Shown here: positions 47,901 to 59,900 of the stretch, piece by piece
How the letters are laid out: each line of letters starts with the position of its first letter
Numbering within the stretch: the stretch's first letter is position 1
NCBI RefSeq assembly: GCF_016920785.2
Contig: NW_024609835.1
Coordinates: 172,914,995 to 172,978,994, forward strand
Reading direction: 5' to 3'
Origin: Ixodes scapularis
Taxonomy: Eukaryota; Arthropoda; Arachnida; Ixodida; Ixodidae
DNA length: 64,000 nt
Program-made: the position numbers and the translations under genes
Notes under the pieces: generated by a model
What the model saw: the letters and a program-made list of their open reading frames with translations, nothing else
What the model was told of the DNA's origin: nothing
The model's database searches: none

Positions 47901-50900
47901 GTGCTCTACATTGCAGCAAACTGTCGACGGCACTTCACGTGGGGCAACTCCACAGGTACCTTACCGCGTGCACGGTGGTGTTGGCAGTAGAGGTGGTTCT
48001 TATGAGGAGGGAGGCAAGAGGTGCGAACTCTGCCAGCCCGGTTCCCTATTTTGTAACTTGTAGGTCTTCCCGAACGTTTCAGGTAGACCTTGGAATGTTT
48101 CGTGCACACGGCAAGTCAACCTCGGGGCTTCGTGTGGAAGCCGCCTGCGCTGCCAACGTGGCCAGGCGTGCAGCAGTACGCCCAACGACCTACTCAGATG
48201 TTCACGTGATGAGAATGAGGGTTGAGATTGAAAGAAGCCAGAGGCCCTTTTTAGAATCAACGAAGTTTCCTGGTCACCTCATCAATTCAGTTGGGATACC
48301 ACATTTTTTGCAGCTGTAAATGAGCCAGTAGAATGGTCCCCCCCTGCCCCTTCTGGTGACCTTTCTTTTCTTATTTACCCTATGCTGCTAACTTCAGTAG
48401 AATCCCATTATAATAACGCCGCATATATTAAAACTTTAGTTATAGTAAAAGGAATCGTCGGGCACAATTGAATTCCCATTTCCTCCATGGCTCAAAATTC
48501 TGATATAGTAAACCGTCAACACTCTGAATATTGGTTATAGTAAAATGCAGCAGTGCCGATAAAATGTTATTTCCCCACAACAGCATAATTTCTCAATGAG
48601 ATTGGTGTTGATCGGCTTCTAGAAACTCTGGAAGTGTGCACTAACTACCAAGGCGCTACAGGCTACAGTGCTACGTCGTAAGACTGCTTTCCGAGTGGTG
48701 CTGCTGTTGCTTGTGACTGTTTCCGTTCTCGGGGGCACGCAATCATCTGTCCAATCGGAACAATAGTCCTAAAAGAATGACAAAGTGATGCTTTTTTTGG
48801 GGGAGGAGGAGGAGGAGGAGGAGGAGGAGGAGGAGGAGGAGGGAGGGAGGGAGGGAGGGAGGGAGGGAGGGAGGGAGGGAGGGAGGGAGGGAGGGAGGGA
48901 GGGAGAGGGGGTGTTTGGGACTGAACTGTGCGTCACGACTGATCCGCATGCTTTACGCTCGTTTAAAAAACGGGTAACTACGGAACGCAGAAGCAAATTG
49001 TGGATGAATTTGGCGTTTTTGTTGCAACAATGTTGGCCTTGGGGGAAAACAAAGCGTATTGAGGACGTAATTGCCGATTGAAACTGAAAGCTGCAAAAAG
49101 CTCCGAAGCTTCAAAAAGGGAAACGTTGATGCAGTGCTACTTGAATGGTTTTGACACGTGCGCTGCAAATGGGCCTGTTACGAGAAAGACTTCGAGGCAT
49201 CAGACGGATGGTCGGAAAGTTTCAAGGCGGGGAACTGTCCCCGTTGTCATCCGACGTCGGGTGACTAAGGCACCGTTTTCGACGCACCTGTTGAATAATG
49301 AACTGAGCAAGTGCTACCCAGAGGAACCTGAACCCACTCCAACAAGAAGTGAACTCTTGTTGGGTTTGGGCAGTTGGGATGACTCTAAATGCAGCAGATG
49401 CTAACGGGCAACACTATGCCCACATCACAAGCCTGAAGAGCTTCCTTGTGAAGTATTAAACGTCTACAAAACAAGTTTTGAGTTCAGTGCAACCTAAGTG
49501 GTATTTTTATAGTTGTGGTGTTTGTTTTTGGATTAATAAATGTTTTATTAATTTCCACTCCCTTTTTAGAGCTTCATTAACAGATTTTTTAAGGTGCTCT
49601 CGATGCAGTAAAATTACATCCCGGTCCCGACAAGTTTACTGTAAAGGGTTTCTACTCTATTCTACAAATTAAGCTCATTCTGAGCAGGTATGGAGGAGCA
49701 ACAAAAGCCATACAGTTTTTTTTCTCTAATTTTTCATTTTGGTCTTAAATTTTCTTTCAAGCACTTGTGTGTAACCAGTTATACACTTCATGAACCATAG
49801 TTGCTGACAAGACAGGAACGACAGGAAGGCCTTCCCGCCTCTAGTGTGAGCTTCTTGCCTTCGATAATGCCTCGCTGATATCGGCGAGACTTGTGCGGGA
49901 AATCGGAGAAGTGCGTCGAAAGCAGCCAGTGTGGGCTGGAGGCCCGACTTCCGAAAGAAATTGCTGGCCATTCTTGTCCTGCCAGAAATTTTCTAGGAGA
50001 TGGGGGGGTTTGCCCGGCAGTTTATATGCTCATGGGTTTGGTGCGCTTTTTTGCAGGGATGTTGTGGACGAAGGCGGCTGGAAAGCGAAGCTTGTTATTC
50101 CCCCCCGTGACATGAGAAAGAAAACTTCGGTAAGTGACGGGTCCCTCTTCGTGGTTTCTCGTGGAAAACTTATCCCCTCGGCCAGTGTCCACGAATGGGT
50201 GTAAAGCCGGTATTCCAGGGTCAAGTGGGGACAACGTTGGTAAAAGAAAGCGCAGGAAGCAATTAACGGAAGTTTCTTCGGGAAGCGGGGTGTTCGGGCC
50301 AACGCAGTAAGGCTACTTCAGTTGTGAGGACTTTGAAAGCTCGATGGAATATTTTTATCTAGGCAGAATGCTGTATGGTGTCGAGACACTACACACCTAC
50401 AACCTTTGCTGCAGTCTTGTATTTGCTGAGAACGACAAAAGTCGTACTGAAGCCAGGGGACCGGTGTGTGGCACGTATATGGGTGTCTCTCTTTGCTTAG
50501 TCTCCCCCTGGAACTATGCTGTTGAAACTGGCACATTTTGGTGCTTTAGTTTTTGTAAAAAAGTGTTTCGTTCGCATTTGTAAGAAATTTATTTGTACGT
50601 TGGCTTCATTGGATTTGTCCGCATAAAAACGCCTTGAGCAGACCCGAGCCTCCAGACTCGTGCCTGTTGTTTTCATTAGGGGTGTGACATCTGCGCCAAT
50701 TGCGCCATTTTGATACAAATCCAATTTTCTGCGCCTGTTGCGCCAAAAACACGAAATCGGTCGAAATTGTGGCGCACTGCGCCAAAGTAACAAAAACAAC
50801 AAAAAAAGTTTGTGACGACGCTGGATTTAGCAGGAAACGAGAGCTTGGTTGGCAACGTTCAATCTTTTCGTAGTAAAGTACACGGCACGGGTACACGGTG

Positions 50901-53900
50901 GCGCAAGCAACCGCCGGATTCAAAGATTTAAGCTGTAGTACCATTCTATACCCATGATACGTGGTCTCTTCATGATTTTCATACTACTTTTTGCTGTCAA
51001 TTATGACTGCATACAAATGGCGCGCTGTCACGCCGTCTCGCTGTTGGGCTGCGAGAGGTATGACGCACAGGCTATCAAGATAAGGAAACCTAAGTATTTC
51101 TTTCGTTTTGAGAGTAAACCTTTTCTTAAAAGTGCTATTGAGCACTTTCATTGTGTAATTGTTCATTTGTGTCCGTAATCTTGTCAAAACGGACGTCGCT
51201 GTCGCCGTAAGATATCTTTCGGTCATCACACACTTGCTTCCAGCGCATGAGCAATCTAGTGAATCTGTCACACACCCGTATTTAGCGTGCATGTGCACGT
51301 GCTGATAGTTTTTCTACCAATTCGCTATTTACCTTGTGACTTACTGGTGCAGAGAATTCTCCTATCTGCACGTGCCTTCTACGGGCGTCTGATCAATATC
51401 TGGTTGTAGTAAACCGTGCTTCCCTGTTCATGCTCTCGAATCACCGCTTTGGCACCAGTTCATATAAGCGTGAGGTACCTAGTGCCCACCTAACTTTGCA
51501 GCAAGCCTGTGTTTCCTGTCCTAGTCTATGTACACAAACTCTCGTTTGCCTTTTTTTTAAATATTTTACCTCGGTGCGTATCAGCGCTGCTGATTTATTG
51601 GAAACCAGAGTGGAGAAAAAGAACGATTAAGAAATAAAGATTTATCATTTATGGGATTTAAATTAATTTTTTTATTATTTCAGTTGCTGGATAAGGCTGC
51701 TCTAACATTTCCTGCTCCTAATCTGCTCCAAAACAAGAAATTTGTGCTCCTAAGCTGCTCCAAAATCCAGATTTTTCTGCTCCAAAAATTGCTTCAAAAC
51801 CTGTTTCACCTGTCTCACCCCTGCCTGTTTCATGCAAGGAACTCACCGTAATTTGCACCTCAGACGGACTTTCAATCAGGGTGGGGTGTGTCTTGCAGGA
51901 TGTGACAGACACGAAGGGCAACGAGTTTGAGGACTTCTGCCTGAAGCGGGAGCTGCTGATGGGCATCTTCGAGAAAGGCTGGGAGAAGCCCTCTCCCATC
52001 CAGGAGGCAAGCATCCCCATCGCCCTGCTGGGCAGGGACATCCTGGCCAGGGCCAAGAACGGCACGGGCAAGACGGGCGCCTACATCATCCCCATGCTAC
52101 AAAGGATCGACGTCACCAAGGACCACATCCAAGGTGGGTCCGTCTCTCTTGCCCCGCCCTGCGGCCGCTTTGGAAGATCACTCGTGGCTAGCCCATTCTC
52201 CAAGACACAGATTTCTGACAAGAGTACTACATTGGCGTTCAGCTAAGCTCATGCTCAGGTGGTGAGGACACAATTCAGAGTCTGAACATTGGGCATTCAA
52301 AAGTTGTTACTGCACATCCATACCGTAAAATGTTGAGGAAGTACCCACATTGTTCAAGTGCCCACTATAAACGTGTTCCAAACTTTGAAATTCTGCAGAT
52401 TATACATTGAGTGCCCGATTTGACCGGACAAGCGCCCATGTCTAGATTAATCCAGCCTTCAGCGAAAGTGGGGTGGGTGCTTCGCCGTTATTTTACGGTA
52501 GGTCACATGCAAAATCCCGTACTATGGCCTTCTTTTATAGAAGTATCGTGTTGTAGTGCCATCCTTTTCGTCAGTGTGTGCTTGAGGCTCCTCGGGCACC
52601 ATGGCTTCCAGGTAGCTGAAGTGTGTAGCATTTATTGGTTAGTAATGTGTTGGCATTAGTACTTGCATGACAGGAAAAAGCTGAGGCCCTCCATCTGCAG
52701 ACTAAACTGTGGAAAGAGAAGCACACCGCGTAGAAAGGAGAGTAGTGAAGGACAAAGGCGGAGAGGAGACGTCATGGGGCAGAAGCCAATGCATCTGCGG
52801 GAAACTGGTGAACAGTGAAAGCAGTGTCAAGTGGATGCCGCTGTTCCTGTCTCGTTTGCCCAGGCGGGCGAACGAGACAGGAGTGGAAGCAGCACCTAGC
52901 TCGGCCAACCGAGCCGACGTGGGGCTGCGTGCAACAAAGGCTGGTGGAAGCACGAGCCTGCTTTGCCGTTAAAATGAAGGGAAGATGCATTGGTGGATCC
53001 TTGGGGAATGCATCAGCATGACCTTTGGGATATGCCACACGCGTCCCCCTTTGGGAAACACTGACACTGACCCCGTAACGAAGCCAAGAAAGAGGCAGCA
53101 AAAAAATGGAAGAAGCAAAAGAGAAAGCTAAAACAAAAAATTGAAGGGGTCAGCGTTAGCGTTTCCCAGTGGGGAATGTGTTTGGTGTTTACCAAGGGTC
53201 ATGCTACTGCATTCCCTAAGGATCCACCAATAGATCTTCCTTTAATTTTGCTTTGCTTAAGGGGGGACATGGGTCCTTGGAGCCAAAAACGTCCTAAAAC
53301 TGTATTTTTTTGAAAATGGCGATGGCTGTTGTTGTTCTGAATTTACCAGGCTTCTAATTTTGTGGGTGAATATTTGGGCTATAAATCGACTAATAATCTA
53401 TGCGGGCTGAATGGGAGTTGAAGTTGAGACTAAAACATTGCTTTCACAAGACACAATTTTTGGACTCGTGAAAAATTTGCAGGAGGGATATCTCAGCATC
53501 CAGAGCAGATAGAAATATAACCTTTCCTGAAATGTGTAGCTAAATGTGTGAAGCATACAATGTTGAGAACAGATTCTCTAATAAAAGTCTAGAAAATTTT
53601 CTATTTGATCTTTTGTTTTATTACTTGTTAGCCATGCATTGAGCACTGAACTTCAATGTGTGGTAAAATCACTAATAGTGGGTTTATCTTAAAAGTACTT
53701 CCAACATTGTATGCTCTACACTTCCTAGTATCTAGCGATGTGTCAAAAAGGATATTTTGTTGAGCAGTTTTTTCCTATCGTTCCTCCAAGCAAAGGCATT
53801 CAAGTTTTAATTACCTTGAGGACAATTCTCCTGACTGAGAAAATGACCAGATATATGAAATCAGCACAAAAAGCTGAACAAGCTTATGCGGTTTCACTGG

Positions 53901-56900
53901 GTTTGGTCACAGAATAAGAAAAAAGCTCCAAGACCAGTGTTCCCCCTTAAACTTTGCTGTTAGAGCTGCATTGCTAAACCAGCCTCGCTTGTCTTTGTAG
54001 ACATAGCTGCGTACCAAGTGGCCCCATTGCGATCAGGTTGCGAAGGGCACCAGGGATGTTCTTGTTATACTTGGTCAGTTCAGTCTGCTGACCGTAGAGT
54101 ACCGTGCATCTGCCCACGCCACAACACTAAGGGCCCATTCCCAGGATCTGAGAAAATCCACACAATACATTTATATGTAAAATTGATCACCAAAGAAGGG
54201 CCCATCCCCCATTTTATTGTGCGATCATCTCCAAAGTTTGAGTGGGCGGTTGCCCGGTATTTGACGGTAAGTGCTTGACTTTCACTTCTCTTGAGTATAA
54301 TCTGCAATTTTCGAATAAAGGGCTGCCCGGCAACTGTCTACCTAGTTAAGAGAGCACCCAGATATCTTTTTCTTTCTTTGCTGGTTGAGGAGGGAGTAAA
54401 GATGGCTCAGTATGAATAAGGCTAAAAGTGATTATCTACAATGGGCACAAGATGTTTTAGGAGATAAAGTTGTGTCACCGGAGCTCAATGGAGCAAGCTT
54501 AATATAGCTTCATTGCCCGAGGTCTGGTAGCCTGCATGTTCCTGCAAAATATAGGAGCAAAGTATTTGGGAAATGGTAGATTGTTGGAATAGAATTGTTC
54601 TTGAATGGCAAGAGTTGTCACATTAAGAAAGGTATTCTCACTACCATATTCAAGTCCTGCAGAAAAATATACAAAGTTAGAGGAAAGAGGCTGGTCACGT
54701 TTTCCGGATACTTTGGTGCTGAATTTTTAATTTTATTGAAAAAAGTTATTCTTATTACCTTCCGAAAAACGAGATTTTTAAGGAGTTCCTTACGCTACTG
54801 GTGCATTTGGGACGTGCCATATTTACCTTAAAAATCTTCAATACCAAAAGTTGTCAGAGCTCATTTGTGGATCCAAAGCTGCACATGTGATGAGTTCATC
54901 CAGTTCTGCTACAGAACCTCTACTGACGACACAAATACCAAACCTCTGACTGTGCAGCGGATTTCCTTCCCTCTTTGTGCCCCCCATGTTGTGTTGTCCC
55001 TGCTGCAGCGTTGCTGAGTGGTCCCCCCGTCACCCTTGTGTTTCAGCCATGGCGATAGTGCCGACGCGCGAACTTGCCCTGCAGACCAGCCAGATTTGCA
55101 TTGAGCTGTCCAAGCACCTCAAGGCTCGAGTGATGGTCACTACTGGCGGCACCAACCTCAAGGATGACATTATGCGTATCTACGAAAACGGTAGGTCGCC
55201 AGCTTCATTTTTGCGCCAGTGTAGGCAGATCTGAGGTGGCGTTTTCTGGTTGCTGCCTTGGATGTGGTCGCTGAAACTTGTGGGAAATGCCTATGCGAAA
55301 ACCGACAGCATCTTTCGCACGCTTGCGAGATTTTTACTTGCATTCTACTGTCTGTGGTGGTGGTTCCATCAAGGCACCCTATTGGTAGTTAACAATGGGT
55401 ACAAGAGCTGTAAAATGTTTTTGTGTCACTTCTCACCTAGCAGTGGGGTGTCCTGAAAAATAAATCAATGATGCTTTATGAAACTTCGTCCAGTTTCCCC
55501 TTTCTTCCTTTCTTGTGGAACTGAAGCTGCACATGTGATGAGTTTATCCAGTTCTGCTACAGAAGCTCTACTGACGACACTTGTACCAACCCTCTGATTG
55601 TGCAGTCTTCATTTTAATATTCCTCATCAATCAGTTCCCTAATATGCTGCATTTTAAGTCTCCACAGCAGCAGCCAAGTACTGCAGCTTTTTATGAAATG
55701 CTAGACTGCCAAACTTGCCAAATGCTCTAAAATAAGCTTTTTTAAGGGTATCTATCGTATCTGTAGGAACTTTGTTTTCATAAATCTAAAAGATGTTTGC
55801 CTTGCACCAACTCTTGCTATGGAATCAGCTAAACAACTCGTGTGACGTGACTTCTGCGGAGTTGTGTGACGAGGGGTTTTGGGCAGATGAATACCCCGGA
55901 CACTTGTGTAATGCAGTGTAAAACACAGGTATTAGCTGATAACCAATATTAGCCCCGAGAACTTCGCGTGGCGCCCCCTTACGGCGAACCGGGGTGACGT
56001 CACGGCGAAGAGAGTATTTTTCCCTGGCTCCCCCCGCTCGCCCTGTGGAGGGTGTGACGACACTAGCTGTCGGTGCGCTCGTTTCTATTTAATTTTTTTT
56101 TGCGTGTTTTTTGTAGGAAGTGTAAATTTTTATATGTGCCTTTATTGAGGTATGGCCTATAGCTACAGGCGAAACTTCAACCAGCATTTTAAGCATGGTT
56201 GACACGGCAGGCAACGCATGAATCACAGCTGGTATATGAAAATAAAGTAAGGCCACAATAAATGCTGCTGATGGTCTGAATGAATTGGCAGGTTATCTAT
56301 ACCATTTTTGTTTTGTATCTCTGTTTTTAAACAAGATCGCCGAAGAGCTGCATGCTGCTCGAGCAACATGCTAAATACAGTCTGGGCCATGGGGAGAGAA
56401 TCACAAGTAAGACAGTTCAAGTGCAGGGGCAAAGTAAGAATACAAGGAACATTTATTATATACATTGCTCGCATTTGACCTTTGCTGGATTCGGATTGTA
56501 TTTCAATGGACTACACGGGTGGTATGTGTGGACTTGATATCAGCCCTCAACTAATGTATAACAAACGTAAGCGAAGGTGTATAGCTAGTTATTAGTCCCT
56601 TATGCCCTAAAATTGATATTTTACTTAAATCAAATGGTCCTGAAACTAAAATACCAGAAGCTTTTCTCACGCAGACTGTCGCCCTTCACAAGTTCAACAT
56701 TTTCTGCTACTAGTGCTGCATCTACCACTGGACAAACGTTCGAATGCTTGCTTTTACTCCTGTTTTCCTTGTCAGAGAGTCAAGCTGTAGGGAATTTGGA
56801 GGCTCGGGAAGCTTTTGGGGACCTGCAGCAGTGCCTTTTTTATTTGGAAATGACAATTCAGACTAAACGGTGTATTTTCCGAATATCCAAGTCTAGAATA

Positions 56901-59900
56901 AAGAATGTCAGGAAAAAAAGTATAAAGATTCCAAATTACGGCACTATTGCTGTGCATATTTTGGGCAGTTTAGTGCATATACAGGCAACTGGGGGCAATT
57001 CGGCCGTTTTTGCTGCTACCATACAAACTAATTTCCAGTAATTGTGCATCTTCTAAGAAATATGCCTGCACACGTGTATAAACTATATAATTAATTCACG
57101 AAGAAACTACATTTATGTAGAACAACCCTGTTCGACGAGCACTTGAAAGATAATCAGACACAGGGCCTTTAAATTTAAAAAATCTGCGAACCAGCGCATG
57201 CAGAGTGGCAGCACAGAGTCGGAGTCGCGAGCTAATTTGCCGACCACCCAAAGGCCCATGATATAAATGCCACTTCAAACGCCTTGAAAGCGGGATGTAA
57301 TATCGTCCTAAATCATGAACATGCAAGGAACAGAATTCCAGCGTCTGAAACACTTGCGCCACCGCTTCACCGACCCTTCGCAGATTGCCTTGTGTCGTGT
57401 GGACGGACGGGGAGGTTCATCAACTGAATTGCCTCCGCCGATTGCGTTCGGGATTTGTAACCCAACTTTAAAAGTAAAAGGGACGAGCAAACTGATAAAA
57501 TGTACGGAAGGAGGTCAATATCGGCCTAACTCAACGTCTTGTACACCGGGTAAACGAAGTCCAGCTCCTCGAAGAGCTTGCGGCACACAACGCCAAACCA
57601 GGAAACCGCCGCTGGGAAGCAAGCCGATGTGAGATCGCGGAGCGGAGTCCTCCCCCTGACGTCACGATACACCTCACCGAATCAGGGCGCGGCGACCGCA
57701 GCGACGCTTGTGTTCGCTCTCGGGGCTAATACTTTGCACACTAGCATCGGGGAAATACCTTGCCTTTCTCTAAGGGTCCATTTTCTGATTTTGGCAAGTT
57801 TGTCTTTCGGTATTTTCACTCCCATATACTCATTTTTTTATATATTGCAGCGCAGTATATGAAGGTGCTGATTGATTTGGCTCGTGGGGCCTGCGCTAAA
57901 ATGCATTTCCTTGTGGCATCGGTTTCGATGACATGCTCCCTGTTCTGTGTACGCAGTGCACGTAATAATTGCCACCCCTGGTCGCATCCTGGATCTCATG
58001 GAAAAGCGCGTTGCCCAAATGGACAAGTGCAGCATGCTCATCCTGGATGAGGTACGTTCTGGGGGGGAAGCTTGTGGAGCCCGCTTTTTAGGGGGACAGT
58101 GTTTTCCGGTCTGGTTGCTTTCATGATGAGAACTAATTGTCAGTTCTGCTACTGAGGCATGACACTGCTGACACAACTTCTCCACTTCCTGAGAAGCAAC
58201 CCAAGAGGGACATCCGAGGTGGCGAGAGGCTTATAAATACTCGCATTACCTACCCGTAATAAGTAAAATATGTTTACTTTCCTTTTCACTTTTTTTTGTG
58301 GGGTGGGGGCATTTGTCTAGTATTTGTGAGCTCTGTAGAACTTCTAAAAAATCGCCTTTTGCACGCTGCCATCTTTGGCTGCTGGGCTGTCCATTGCCTT
58401 CTAAGCATCCGCTGTTGCTCTTCTGCGCGATATATTCGGACGCTGCGCGTGCGCCCCTAGCTCTCTGCATTTTTCGCCCGGGTGGTAAGCAACGGGAAGG
58501 TTTATAGTTTGTGAGAGCAACATTTTAATGTGAAGTTGTCCTCCACATCTTCTTGAGACTTGCATTTATCTGGCTTCAAACGTTGCATCAATGTTTCTTA
58601 TCCGACTTATTTGGAATCTGTTTTTTCTCTCACCCGTTGCCCTTTGGGTGTGGGTATGTGGGTGGCCGGTGCGGTAGTGCCTGAACAGGGAGGGCTTTTC
58701 CTTTTCAGGCGGACAAGTTGCTGTCCCAGGATTTCAAGGGCCTCCTGGACAAAGTGATCAGCTTCCTTCCTCAGGACAGACAAATCCTCCTCTACTCTGC
58801 CACATTCCCCCTGACTGTGGAACAGTTCATGGTGAGCCTGCCCCATCTCCTGGACCAGGGGTCTTCAAACATTGTTACAGCGGAGCTGTTAAGGGCTAGT
58901 TTTCCCAGGATTGTGTCCGCCAGCAAACAAGCATTGACAACACTCCGGACAGCTACCACCATCTATGAGCGACGGCAGTAACCAGAAAACCGGCCTGCCA
59001 GTTGTCCGGTTGTTGCCGTCGCTCATAGATGGTGGCACATAGTACAGCTCCGCTGCTTTTCTTCACCAGGGTGGAACGGCTAAAAGATTTTGCCTCCTAT
59101 TGTTTTCGCTGATGAATTTTCATGTCAGTTCTGCTACTGAATGGCCTCTTGACGGACACATACAATTCACTGAGAACAGAAACGTTCTAGACTGCCGCGT
59201 AAGGGGGCTTCAAGCTGAGAGCTCCGGATGAGTGTAGTCCCTCCCTTTGCCGCTCCGCAGAAGAAGCACCTCCACAGCCCGTACGAGATAAACCTGATGG
59301 ACGAGCTAACCCTGAAGGGAGTTACGCAGTACTATGCCTTCGTTCAAGAGAGGCAGAAGGTGCACTGTCTCAACACGCTCTTCTCCAAGGTAAGCCCCAC
59401 CCGGCCCGCCTGCTGGCTTCCTTCCCGTCGTTCTTTTCGCTGGGTTTGCTTCCGTGATGAGAATTCATTGTCAGTTCTGCTACTGAGGCATCGTAATGCT
59501 GACAAAACTTCTCCACTTCCTGAGTGGCAAACCCAGAAACGTATATCTGAGAATTCAATCGAGAAGGCCTCATACTTCGTTCATATCTTCTTGCGTCAGT
59601 CTATGGGCATCCATTTAATATGGGCACCTCTGGTCCCTCGAACGTTCATGGTTGTTAGGAGGGTCTTCCCTGCTGACAAAAAAAAAAAAGGAATCTCGGC
59701 TTGCCCCCGAAAAGTTTTTGTGTGTAGCGAGTTGTCCACAAATCTTGTTTGGTGTCTCGAATTGTACCGTTTGGTGTTGGATGCTGTACACCTGTTGTTG
59801 CTCTGGTGGTCTTTCAGCTGCAGATCAACCAGTCCATCATCTTCTGCAACTCGACTCAGCGAGTGGAGCTCCTGGCCAAGAAGATAACGGAGTTGGGCTA

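Noticed and set aside
48181..48260. Sixth C/D snoRNA candidate (CGTGATGAGAATGAG) in intron 1
   Set aside because: A C-box-like word is present, but no D box CTGA with a terminal stem follows within 120 bases and the shared guide is absent.
48785..49081. Open frame with a poly-Glu tract
   Set aside because: The Glu run is a translation of the GGA/GGGA microsatellite, and the rest falls within a pogo relic in a DDX6 intron.
54018..54278. Possible extra DDX6 exon (open frame after TTTGTAG)
   Set aside because: The peptide has no similarity to DDX6, and exons 3 and 4 already join in phase with conserved sequence across the junction.
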